From positions 1 through 64,000 of the forward strand of contig NZ_BMJV01000001.1 of NCBI RefSeq assembly GCF_014643635.1: a DNA stretch of 64,000 nt, in the 5' to 3' direction. This document shows positions 52,844 through 59,893 of this stretch, one piece after another (positions within the stretch are counted from its first letter, which is position 1; every line of letters starts with the position of its first letter). Source of the DNA: Salipiger pallidus. Its GTDB lineage: Bacteria; Pseudomonadota; Alphaproteobacteria; Rhodobacterales; Rhodobacteraceae. The notes below the pieces were generated by a model. That model saw nothing but the letters and a program-made list of their open reading frames with translations. It did no database searches and was not told the DNA's origin. The translations under genes were made by a program, and so were the position numbers.

Positions 52844-53611
52844 TCAGATGTCGAGAATGAACATCTGGTTCTGGAAGACCGCCTTGGCGACAGCCTGCGC
52901 CGTCGTTTCGACATTCAGCGCCTCGCGCGCAAGACGGAGATGCTTTTCGATGGTGGCCTGCGTCAGGCCCATGATTGCGGCGATGTCTTGCATGGTCTTG
53001 CCGTCACCGACCCATTCCAGTGCCTCACGCTGACGTTTTGTCAGCGACTGGTTGGGGGATATGTAGGGCAGGGTGAGGATCTTCAGATGCGCGACGTTGT
53101 TCAGAAGCATGATATCCGCACCGTGCTGCGCCCACATGGCATCAACTTCACGCTGCGCCATGCCGGGAGCCGCGGTCAGCGCGATGGCGCCCTTGGACCG
53201 GTGCGAGACCGAGCGGAAGCTAATGGAATAACCAGCGCGCACATCCTTAGACAGGTTGAACTCGATCACCTTACGGACGGAGTCCGAAATATCTCCGCGC
53301 TCTAGCTGCTCTCCCAGCACACGCCAGGAACAGGCACCGTCGTTCTCCAGCGCCCAGTTCACCATGGGCGCGTTGTGATAAAGCCCTTGGCCCACGAAGA
53401 CGTCGGTGTAGTCGGCCTTGTGATTGGTCAGAAGGACAAAGTCGTTGGGATCGCCCAGCGAGGTTTGCGTGCGGTAGCGGGTATGACCATACATCAGCCG
53501 GTCGAACCCGTAGACTGCCATGACATTGAGGTGCATCGCCCAGAGCTCTTCGACGCTGCCACAATTGGTCATGTCGGTGAGCGTGGTGCGCAGATCCACC
53601 CCGAGACTCAT
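52844..53611 (-). CDS. LuxR-type regulator with autoinducer-binding domain (solo)
   Basis: A 255-residue regulator. Residues about 15-165 form an autoinducer-binding-type domain (MHLNVMAVYGFDRLMYGHTRY, FVGQGLYHNAPMVNWALENDGACSW, GYSISFRSVSHRSKGAIALTA), and about 190-250 the LuxR helix-turn-helix (LTKRQREALEWVGDGKTMQDIAAIMGLTQATIEKHLRLAREAL in pieces). No luxI lies in this window, so it is a candidate solo regulator of quorum sensing. It overlaps the stop of aroQ by one base and is the second gene of the pair. The ligand may be an acyl-homoserine lactone or another compound. Confidence 0.9.
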   Translation of the reverse strand: MSLGVDLRTTLTDMTNCGSVEELWAMHLNVMAVYGFDRLMYGHTRYRTQTSLGDPNDFVLLTNHKADYTDVFVGQGLYHNAPMVNWALENDGACSWRVLGEQLERGDISDSVRKVIEFNLSKDVRAGYSISFRSVSHRSKGAIALTAAPGMAQREVDAMWAQHGADIMLLNNVAHLKILTLPYISPNQSLTKRQREALEWVGDGKTMQDIAAIMGLTQATIEKHLRLAREALNVETTAQAVAKAVFQNQMFILDI

Positions 53612-54060
53612 CAGGCGGCTCCGAGATCGTCGAGATGACCCTTCATCGCGTCCATGGCCAGCGTGTAGCCACGCGCGCCAAAGCCGCAGATGATGCCGAC
53701 CGCCACGCGCGAGATGTAGCTCTTGTGGCGAAACTCCTCGCGGGCATGGGTGTTCGACAAGTGCAGTTCAATCGTGGGAATCTCGGCCGAACTGATTGCG
53801 TCCATAAGCGCCACGGAAGTGTGGGTGTAGGCACCGGCATTGAGGATCAACCCGTGCAGCGTGCCACGCGCTGCGTGGATCGCGTCGATAAGCACACCTT
53901 CGTGGTTGCTTTGTTCGAAACGGACGGACACTCCAATCTTTTCTGCATGGGCAAGGCACATGGCCTCTACATCCGACAGCGTCGTATGGCCGTAGACCTC
54001 GGGCTGCCGAACGCCCAGAAGGTTGAGATTTGGCCCGTTCAGGACAAGAAACCGGTGCAT
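53611..54060 (-). CDS. aroQ: 3-Dehydroquinate dehydratase, type II
   Basis: A 149-residue enzyme that dehydrates 3-dehydroquinate to 3-dehydroshikimate in the shikimate or quinate pathway. Type II signatures: FLVLNGPNLNLLGVRQPEVYG (active-site Arg and Tyr region), FEQSNHEGVLIDAIHAA, NAGAYTHTSVAL, and the catalytic His in IELHLSNTHAREEFRHKSY. The start at 54060 has AAGGAGAT 6 nt upstream; earlier in-frame codons are non-homologous. It is followed by luxR with a one-base overlap, and preceded by an AT-rich promoter at 54167-54196. Confidence 0.96.
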   Translation of the reverse strand: MHRFLVLNGPNLNLLGVRQPEVYGHTTLSDVEAMCLAHAEKIGVSVRFEQSNHEGVLIDAIHAARGTLHGLILNAGAYTHTSVALMDAISSAEIPTIELHLSNTHAREEFRHKSYISRVAVGIICGFGARGYTLAMDAMKGHLDDLGAA

Positions 54061-54166
54061 GTAGATCTCCTTGGCAATAGTGCGGAAGTAGCCGAGCCAA
54101 GGTGAACTTGTCCAGTTCCGGGTGACCCGAGGGCATCCACACCGGTCCAACTAATACTTATATTAC

Positions 54167-54196
54167 ATAATACAAATTATGAGAGTACCGTGTAAA
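54167..54196 (-). promoter_or_regulatory. Candidate sigma-70 promoter of aroQ-luxR
   Basis: On the minus strand TTTACA (54191-54196) and TATTAT (54167-54172) are separated by 18 nt. The -10 element is inside the dyad TATTA-CA-TAATA (54161-54172), which may be an operator. The 54151-54182 stretch is about 80 percent A+T. Transcription would start near 54160, giving a leader of about 100 nt. Confidence 0.55.
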
Positions 54197-54338
54197 ATGA
54201 CTTTGGGGCCGCCCCACACGCCTCTGATTATCCTTTCCAACGGGTCAATGCCATCGCCCGACATTCGGTTGTCGTGAGACGCTGCGAAATATGCGCCTTG
54301 CGCTTGCCGCCGCGTGCGGGCTCGGTCAAAACGACATC

Positions 54339-55232
54339 ATGAACGAAGACCTGCAAATCATCTGCATCGGATCGGTGCTCTGGGATGTGATCGGACGCTC
54401 TGCCAGCAACATGCGGCAAGGTTCGGATGTGCCCGGCCATATCACCCGGCTGCCCGGCGGCGTGGCGCTCAACATTGCCATGACCTTCGCGCGCTTCGGC
54501 TTGCGCCCCGTGCTGCTGAGCACCGTGGGCCGCGATCCCGAGGGCAACGAGCTGATCGAAGCGTGCGAGGCGCTCGGCTGCGATACGCAATTTGTCTATA
54601 GATCCGAAGACCTTCCGACGGACCGTTACATGGCCGTCGAAGGCGCGAACGGCCTTATTGCCGCGATCGCCGACGCCCATTCGCTGGAGCGTGCTGGAAG
54701 CCGTATCCTGCAGCCGTTGACTGACGGCTCGCTCGCTTCTGCGGACAAGCCTTTCAAAGGCGCTGTCGCCGTGGACGGCAACCTCACCGCGGCGCTGCTG
54801 GACGAGATCGCTCGCGATCCGGCCTATGACGGCACCGACCTGCGCATCGCCCCGGCAAGCCCCGGCAAGGCCGAGCGCCTTATGCCGTTTCTGCGCGCTG
54901 GCCGCGGCGTCCTTTACGTTAATCTCGAGGAAGCTGGCCTGCTGTGCCAGACCACCTTCGACAGCGCGCCACTGGCCGCCGCAAAGCTGGTGGAACGCGG
55001 AGCCGCGCGCGCCATCGTCACCAATGGCGGGGATGCCGCCGCCGATGCGATCCCCGGGTCGATCATCGCAGAACGCCCGCCGGAGGTGCTGGTCACGCGC
55101 GTGACCGGTGCTGGCGATACCTTCATGGCCGCGCATATCGTGGCCGATCTTGGCGGCGCGGGCCGTGCCGAGGCCCTGAGCCTCGCGCTCGACGCGGCTG
55201 CCACCTACGTATCCGGAGACATTCCTTCATGA
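54339..55232 (+). CDS. psuK: PfkB-family kinase, probable pseudouridine kinase
   Basis: A 297-residue ribokinase-type enzyme. It has the N-terminal GSVLWDVIGRSA, GGVALNIAMTFARFG, STVGRDPEGNELIEACEALG and the catalytic GAGDTFMAAHI anion hole. Its 4-nt overlap with psuG indicates it phosphorylates pseudouridine to pseudouridine 5'-phosphate, the first step of pseudouridine breakdown. The ATG at 54339 (MNEDLQ) was chosen; one at 54291 adds 16 poorly conserved residues. Neither has a clear ribosome-binding site. Family certain, substrate from context. Confidence 0.88.
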   Translation: MNEDLQIICIGSVLWDVIGRSASNMRQGSDVPGHITRLPGGVALNIAMTFARFGLRPVLLSTVGRDPEGNELIEACEALGCDTQFVYRSEDLPTDRYMAVEGANGLIAAIADAHSLERAGSRILQPLTDGSLASADKPFKGAVAVDGNLTAALLDEIARDPAYDGTDLRIAPASPGKAERLMPFLRAGRGVLYVNLEEAGLLCQTTFDSAPLAAAKLVERGAARAIVTNGGDAAADAIPGSIIAERPPEVLVTRVTGAGDTFMAAHIVADLGGAGRAEALSLALDAAATYVSGDIPS

Positions 55233-56143
55233 GCCTCTTCACCCTGTCGGCCCCGGTGGCCGAGGCGCTGGCCTCGGGCGCGCCCGTTGTCGCGCTGGAA
55301 TCCACCATCATCACCCATGGCATGCCCTGGCCGCAAAACCTTGAAATGGCGCGGAAAGTCGAAGACACCGTGCGCGCCGAAGGCGCCGTTCCAGCGACCA
55401 TCGCGGTGCTTGACGGTCAGCTGTGCATCGGCCTCGATGATGCGCAGCTCGAAAAGCTCGCGCAGGCCCGGAGCGTCGCCAAGCTGAGCCGCGCAGACTT
55501 GGGTGTCTGCATGGCCGAGGGCCGCACCGGCGCAACAACGGTGGCCGCCACGATGATTGCCGCCGCGCTTGCCGGCATCCGTGTCTTTGCCACCGGCGGC
55601 ATCGGCGGCGTGCACCAGGGCGCCGAGCAAAGCTTTGACATCTCAGCCGATTTGCAGGAACTGGCGCAGACGCCAGTGACCGTGGTCTGTGCCGGTGCCA
55701 AGGCGATCCTTGACCTTCCCAAGACGCTGGAAGTGCTTGAAACACTTGGGGTTCCCGTCATTGCCTATGGTCAGGACCAGCTGCCGGCCTTCTGGTCGCG
55801 CGAAGCCGGCCTGCGCGCTCCGCTTCGCATGGATAGCGCCAGGGCAATTGCCACCGCCATGGCCATGCGTGGCGCGCTCGGGTTGCCGGGCGGCCAGCTG
55901 GTGGCCAACCCGATCCCGGCCTCTGCCGAAATCCCGCGCGATGTGCTGGCGCCGGTCATCGCCCGTGCCAATGCGGACGCCGAACAGCACGGCATTCGCG
56001 GCAAGGACCTGACGCCGTACCTGCTCCAGCGCATCTTTGAGCTGACCGAGGGCCGGTCCCTCGAGTCCAACATCGAACTGGTCCTGAACAACGCAAAGCT
56101 TGGCGCGCAGATCGCCGCCGAGATCAGCGCCCTGCCCGCATGA
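55229..56143 (+). CDS. psuG: Pseudouridine-5'-phosphate glycosidase
   Basis: A 304-residue enzyme that splits pseudouridine 5'-phosphate into uracil and ribose 5-phosphate, a carbon-carbon glycosidic bond cleavage. Motifs: VALESTIITHGMPWPQN, SRADLGVCMAEGRTGATTVAATM (catalytic Lys/Asp/Glu region), FATGGIGGVHQGAEQSFDIS, VCAGAKAILDLPKTLEVLETLGVPV and NPIPASAEIP. The start ATG overlaps the kinase stop (ATGA). A 13-bp hairpin follows. Complete pathway with psuK. Confidence 0.96.
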   Translation: MSLFTLSAPVAEALASGAPVVALESTIITHGMPWPQNLEMARKVEDTVRAEGAVPATIAVLDGQLCIGLDDAQLEKLAQARSVAKLSRADLGVCMAEGRTGATTVAATMIAAALAGIRVFATGGIGGVHQGAEQSFDISADLQELAQTPVTVVCAGAKAILDLPKTLEVLETLGVPVIAYGQDQLPAFWSREAGLRAPLRMDSARAIATAMAMRGALGLPGGQLVANPIPASAEIPRDVLAPVIARANADAEQHGIRGKDLTPYLLQRIFELTEGRSLESNIELVLNNAKLGAQIAAEISALPA

Positions 56144-56148
56144 TATCC

Positions 56149-56184
56149 CACTGGCGCGGCCCATTGCAGGTGGCCGCGCCAGTG
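56149..56184 (+). terminator. Hairpin after psuG
   Basis: A 13-bp perfect stem (CACTGGCGCGGCC and complement) with a 10-nt loop starts 5 nt after the stop. There is no T-run, so it may stabilise the mRNA end rather than terminate efficiently. Confidence 0.6.
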
Positions 56185-56231
56185 CATAGGTTCACGACAT
56201 CCTCACCTCCCCGAGAGTGGCCAGTCCCCAG

Positions 56232-56927
56232 ATGAAAACCCCCTTTGATGAAAAGCCGCGCAAACCCGGTCTGATCGCGTCCTTGCGCGCCAGCTTCCTC
56301 ACGGGGCTAGTGGTGATCGCACCCGTGGGCCTGACCATCTGGCTGATCTGGACGCTATTCGGCTGGGTCGACAGCTTTGTGCTTCCGCTGGTGCCGTCAC
56401 GCTTCAATCCAGAAGAGTATATCGGCATCAACCTTCACGGCTTTGGAGTCCTGTTTTTCCTTGGCTTCACCATCGTTGTCGGCTGGGTCGCAAAGGGGCT
56501 GATCGGCCGGTCGCTGATCCGCTTCGGTGAAAGCCTCGTGGATCGCACGCCGGTGGTGCGCTCGATCTACTCAGGCATCAAGCAGATCGCTGAGACGGTC
56601 TTTGCCCAGAGCGAACGCAGCTTCGAAAAGGCCTGCATGGTCGAATACCCGCGCAAGGGCATCTGGGCCATCGGCTTCATCTCGACCAAAGCCAAGGGCG
56701 AGATCGCCCTGCAGGGCCCCGCAGAAGGCGGCCTCGTGTCGGTCTTCGTGCCGACCACGCCCAACCCCACTTCTGGCTTCCTGCTGTACTTTCCGGCGCA
56801 GGACGTGGTAGAGCTGGACATGAGCATCGAGGACGCGGCCAAGCTGGTGATCTCGGCCGGCCTCGTCTATCCCCCCGACCGCGCCGGAGCCAAGCCGGAC
56901 GTGGCGCAGGTGCGCAAGGCGTCCTGA
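56232..56927 (+). CDS. DUF502 family inner-membrane protein
   Basis: A 231-residue protein with two membrane helices (about 14-42: SFLTGLVVIAPVGLTIWLIW; about 65-90: GFGVLFFLGFTIVVGWVAKG) and a beta-rich C-terminal domain with RTPVVRSIYSGIKQIAETVF, KACMVEYPRKGIWAIGFIS and VFVPTTPNPTSGFLLYFPAQDV, the marks of DUF502. Relatives are found across bacteria and in plants; function is unknown. The ATG at 56232 was chosen; GTG at 56217 is an alternative. Confidence 0.9.
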   Translation: MKTPFDEKPRKPGLIASLRASFLTGLVVIAPVGLTIWLIWTLFGWVDSFVLPLVPSRFNPEEYIGINLHGFGVLFFLGFTIVVGWVAKGLIGRSLIRFGESLVDRTPVVRSIYSGIKQIAETVFAQSERSFEKACMVEYPRKGIWAIGFISTKAKGEIALQGPAEGGLVSVFVPTTPNPTSGFLLYFPAQDVVELDMSIEDAAKLVISAGLVYPPDRAGAKPDVAQVRKAS

Positions 56928-57606
56928 CGGGCTTCTCGCGCTGCACCCAATCTGAGGCAGAGCCCGTGACGGCAGCCATTTTGGCCCGCATGTCTTTGCC
57001 TAAAGCACGATCTGCCATGCGCGCCGCAGCGACCGCCCAGGCCCTCAGCCCTCCAGCCGCCCTGCCCGCCTTGATCGAATTTCTGATTTTTCTAGCAATT
57101 GCGCAGGCTTGTTCGGCTATGTCCACGTGCTCAGTACGCTGGCGGACCGTCCTGCGCGATTGGTTGCCCTGCACGGCTGCAGCATGAGCGCAGAAAGCCA
57201 CCGATCATCCCTGGGGTGCCCTGTGCTGCAACCGGGCCGACGCCTGACTGACGAGATGCAAACGGCTCTGGCGGCCCGGCGGAAAGCTGTCCGGCGCGCC
57301 AGAGATCAGCGGGTCGATCCCGCAAGTTCGGAGAGCATCGAGCCTGTCATCCGCGAAACCTGCGCTGGCCCGAACAAAGCCAAGCTCAGCTAGACGTGGG
57401 CGCTGTCGGGCTTTGGCCGCGCAATGCCTGTCACGCTTGGCTGAGCACCGACATGGGCAAGACGGCCAATCATGTTGCTGCATCACCACTCTGCTCTGCT
57501 CAACAGGTCCTTTCGGTCTGGGGTCTTTGAGAGCAGTCCAGGGTACAGCCCAACCGCGTGGATGCGCCAGGCACACTCTACAGGCAGCCTTCGCAGTATA
57601 TCCTCT
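56928..57606. other. Long intergenic region between the DUF502 and patatin genes
   Basis: These 679 bp separate convergent genes. Several open frames of 60-120 codons exist on both strands (for instance 57184-57393 plus, 57205-57576 minus), but they are Arg/Pro/Cys-rich, overlap one another and lack ribosome-binding sites. I see no terminator with a T-run, no repeat and no recognisable gene remnant. Confidence 0.45.
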
Positions 57607-58638
57607 TCAGGCGAACATCGCCCGCAAGTCCACGGTCTGCCGCATGCCAATCTCTGATCCGTGCTCTGCAAGAAACCCATCGGCAGCTATGCGCCCGGCT
57701 TCTTTCAGCTGCGTCACGATGGTCGGGAACGGCACCAGCTTGGTGGCCACCGACAAACTGTTCATCAGCGCGTCGTCGGCGATCATGTGCACCCGCAGTT
57801 TCTTCATGGCTCCTGGGCTCACGGAGCCCGCCTCGATCAAGCGCTGCACGAACTCGATGGCCCGCAACTCGCGCAAGAGCGCAGAGTTGAAACTGATCTC
57901 GTTGATCCGGTTCTGGATCTCCTGCGGCGTCACCGGCAGCGCCTCGCGCACCAGCGGGTTGATGTTCACGATGACCAGATCATCCGGCAACGATGGCTTG
58001 AACAAGGGAAACAGCACCGGGTTGCCGGAATAGCCACCATCCCAGAAAGCCTCTGTCTCGCCGGTTTCGGGGTCCGTCATCTCCACCGCCTGGAACAGCG
58101 TCGGCAGGCACGCCGAGGCAAGGATGGCATCGGGGCACAGGCGCTCGCGCTCGAACACCCGAACCTTGCCGTCACGCACGGAGGTCGCCGATACGAAAAG
58201 CTCGGGCCCTTCGGCGCAGCACACACTTTCAAAATCAAGCTGTTCGAGGATGTCTGCCAGAGGATTGCGATACAGCGGCCCCCAGGCATAGGGTGACAAC
58301 ATGCGCCCCACCGCCTCACCGGCGGCAAAAGCCACGGAGTACTGCACCGTGCGGCTCACCAACCCGGGATCGGGCAGCCATGCGGTCATCCATTCCGGCA
58401 CTCCGTGGTCCTGCAGCCCCGCCACCTCGTGCCACAGCCAGTCGAGCGTCGCGCGCGCTTCCTCGCGCCCGCCCCGCGCCAGCCCCGCCTTCAGCGCGGC
58501 ACCGTTGAGCGCACCCGCAGACGTCCCCGATATGGCAGCGATCTCAATGTCGCTCTCCTCAAGCAGTCGGTCGAGCACCCCCCAGGTAAAGGCGCCATGC
58601 GCGCCGCCCCCCTGCAATGCCAGGCAAATCCGTCTCAT
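57607..58638 (-). CDS. Patatin-like phospholipase family protein
   Basis: A 343-residue hydrolase. It has the oxyanion motif LALQGGGAHGAFTWGVLD, the nucleophile elbow SGTSAGALNG (catalytic Ser) and the catalytic Asp in FWDGGYSGNP, forming the Ser-Asp dyad of patatins. A probable lipid or polyhydroxybutyrate-associated esterase; no signal peptide is seen, so it acts in the cytoplasm. It lies downstream of bdhA on the same strand, with repeat C between, an association that hints at storage-polymer metabolism. The start at 58638 has AAGGGGTG upstream. Confidence 0.9.
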   Translation of the reverse strand: MRRICLALQGGGAHGAFTWGVLDRLLEESDIEIAAISGTSAGALNGAALKAGLARGGREEARATLDWLWHEVAGLQDHGVPEWMTAWLPDPGLVSRTVQYSVAFAAGEAVGRMLSPYAWGPLYRNPLADILEQLDFESVCCAEGPELFVSATSVRDGKVRVFERERLCPDAILASACLPTLFQAVEMTDPETGETEAFWDGGYSGNPVLFPLFKPSLPDDLVIVNINPLVREALPVTPQEIQNRINEISFNSALLRELRAIEFVQRLIEAGSVSPGAMKKLRVHMIADDALMNSLSVATKLVPFPTIVTQLKEAGRIAADGFLAEHGSEIGMRQTVDLRAMFA

Positions 58639-58654
58639 GAGGGCACCCCTTACC

Positions 58655-58721
58655 GTTTCCTTTGACCACAAATATCCCCGGGGTCAGCGAGCCCCGGCTC
58701 GCGAAGGGGGCGGAGCCCCCT
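58655..58721. repeat. Dispersed G/C hairpin repeat, copy C
   Basis: The unit begins GTTTCCTTTGACCACAAATA, passes through CCCCGGGG and a GAGCC..GGCTC hairpin, and ends in GGGGGC-GGA-GCCCCC. It occupies the spacer between bdhA and the patatin gene in the same way as copy A sits between livG and livF. Confidence 0.6.
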
Positions 58722-58731
58722 CCCGCCGGTC

Positions 58732-59505
58732 TCAAAGAGCGGTCCAGCCACCGTCCACCGAGATCGTCGTGCCGGTGATCTGCTCTGCCGCGTCGGAGCA
58801 CAGGAACACCGCCGTGCCGCCAAGTTGCTCGACCGTGGCGAATTCCTTCGACGGCTGACGGTCGAGGATCACTTTCTCGATCACCTCGTCTTCCGTCATG
58901 TCATACTTCTTGGCGGTGTCCGGGATCTGCGCCTCCACCAGCGGCGTCCTGACGTAGCCAGGGCAGATGGCGTTGCAGGTGATCGGCTCCTTGGCGGTCT
59001 CGAGCGCGACCACCTTGGTCATGCCCACGACGCCGTGCTTGGCTGCCACGTAGGCCGATTTGTAGGGTGACGCGGTCAGGCCATGGGCAGAGGCAATGTT
59101 GATCACCCGGCCCCAGCCCGCGGTGCGCATCATCGGAAGCGCCGCCGCCGTGCAATGGAAGGTCGAGCTCATGTTGATGGCAATGATCGCGTCCCATTTC
59201 TCGACGGGGAACTCATCCAGCGGCGCCACGTGCTGGATCCCGGCATTGTTCACCAGGATATCGCACGCGCCGGCCTTTTCAATCAGCGCGCGGCAGTCGT
59301 CACCCTTGGACATGTCGGCTTGAATGTAGCGAACCGGAACGCCGAATTCGCGGGCCATGTCTTCGGCCAGCTGGTGGTCTTCGGGCGCATTGGTGAAGCT
59401 GTTGAGTACCACGGACGCCCCGGCCCGCGCCAGTTCGCGCGCGACCCCAAGGCCGATGCCCGAGTTGGAACCAGTTATGACGGCGGTCTTGCCCTTGAGT
59501 GACAT
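58732..59505 (-). CDS. bdhA: 3-Hydroxybutyrate dehydrogenase
   Basis: A 257-residue short-chain dehydrogenase that interconverts D-3-hydroxybutyrate and acetoacetate with NAD, used when polyhydroxybutyrate is consumed. It shows AVITGSNSGIGLGVA, ILVNNAGIQHVAPLDEFPVEKWDAIIAINMSS, INIASAHGLTASPYKSAYVAAKHGVVGMTK (catalytic Ser, Tyr, Lys) and AICPGYVRTPLVEAQI, close to the BdhA type. GAGGAGAT lies 8 nt before the ATG at 59505. The gene pairs with the downstream patatin-like lipase. Confidence 0.95.
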   Translation of the reverse strand: MSLKGKTAVITGSNSGIGLGVARELARAGASVVLNSFTNAPEDHQLAEDMAREFGVPVRYIQADMSKGDDCRALIEKAGACDILVNNAGIQHVAPLDEFPVEKWDAIIAINMSSTFHCTAAALPMMRTAGWGRVINIASAHGLTASPYKSAYVAAKHGVVGMTKVVALETAKEPITCNAICPGYVRTPLVEAQIPDTAKKYDMTEDEVIEKVILDRQPSKEFATVEQLGGTAVFLCSDAAEQITGTTISVDGGWTAL

Positions 59506-59701
59506 GGGGTGAAATCTCCTCTTGATATGCACACAGCCTAGCATGCTGCACCTGCAAGATAAGAGACAATCTGGCGCAGCTTTTCCTGCTGGCAAGCGTC
59601 GCCCACGCGGGTTAGGGAGAACGCCTCACCCCCCGCAGAGAGTCGGCCCCAAGGCCGGTGCGGTCCGGTAGGCGGATCAGGACGCAACCCCCGCCACAGA
59701 A

Positions 59702-59778
59702 CAAAAAAAACGCCGGCACAAGGCCGGCGTCCAGTCATTGAGGCAGGTTTCATACAGGCAAGAAACCTATCGAGCAGT
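59702..59778 (-). ncRNA. Predicted small RNA with own promoter and terminator
   Basis: A free-standing transcription unit on the minus strand in the bdhA/solute-binding-protein spacer. A sigma-70-like promoter (TTGGAC at 59808-59813, 17-nt spacer, TATAAA at 59785-59790) predicts a start near 59778. The transcript of about 77 nt folds into a 7-bp hairpin (AGGTTTC / GAAACCT, 10-nt loop, 59745-59768), a short single-stranded linker and an 8-bp GC terminator hairpin (ACGCCGGC / GCCGGCGT, 59710-59730) followed by eight T residues. No open reading frame fits it. I do not recognise a known RNA family. The arrangement is typical of trans-acting sRNAs. Confidence 0.65.
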
Positions 59779-59784
59779 GCCCCC

Positions 59785-59813
59785 TTTATACGCTCTTTGC
59801 ATTCAGAGTCCAA
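59785..59813 (-). promoter_or_regulatory. Sigma-70-like promoter of the predicted sRNA
   Basis: TTGGAC and TATAAA on the minus strand are separated by 17 nt; each differs from the consensus by one or two bases. Confidence 0.6.
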
Positions 59814-59893
59814 GCTAAAAGTTTGAAAAGGCGTAAAAGCCCCGGTACGGTTCAGGTCCAATAAAACAAGGGCAGTCAGGGATTGTTGAAGAT

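Noticed and set aside
57205-57576. A 123-codon minus-strand frame that could be a gene remnant
   Set aside because: Rich in Arg, Pro and Cys with no domain I can recognise; overlapping frames on the other strand look equally random.
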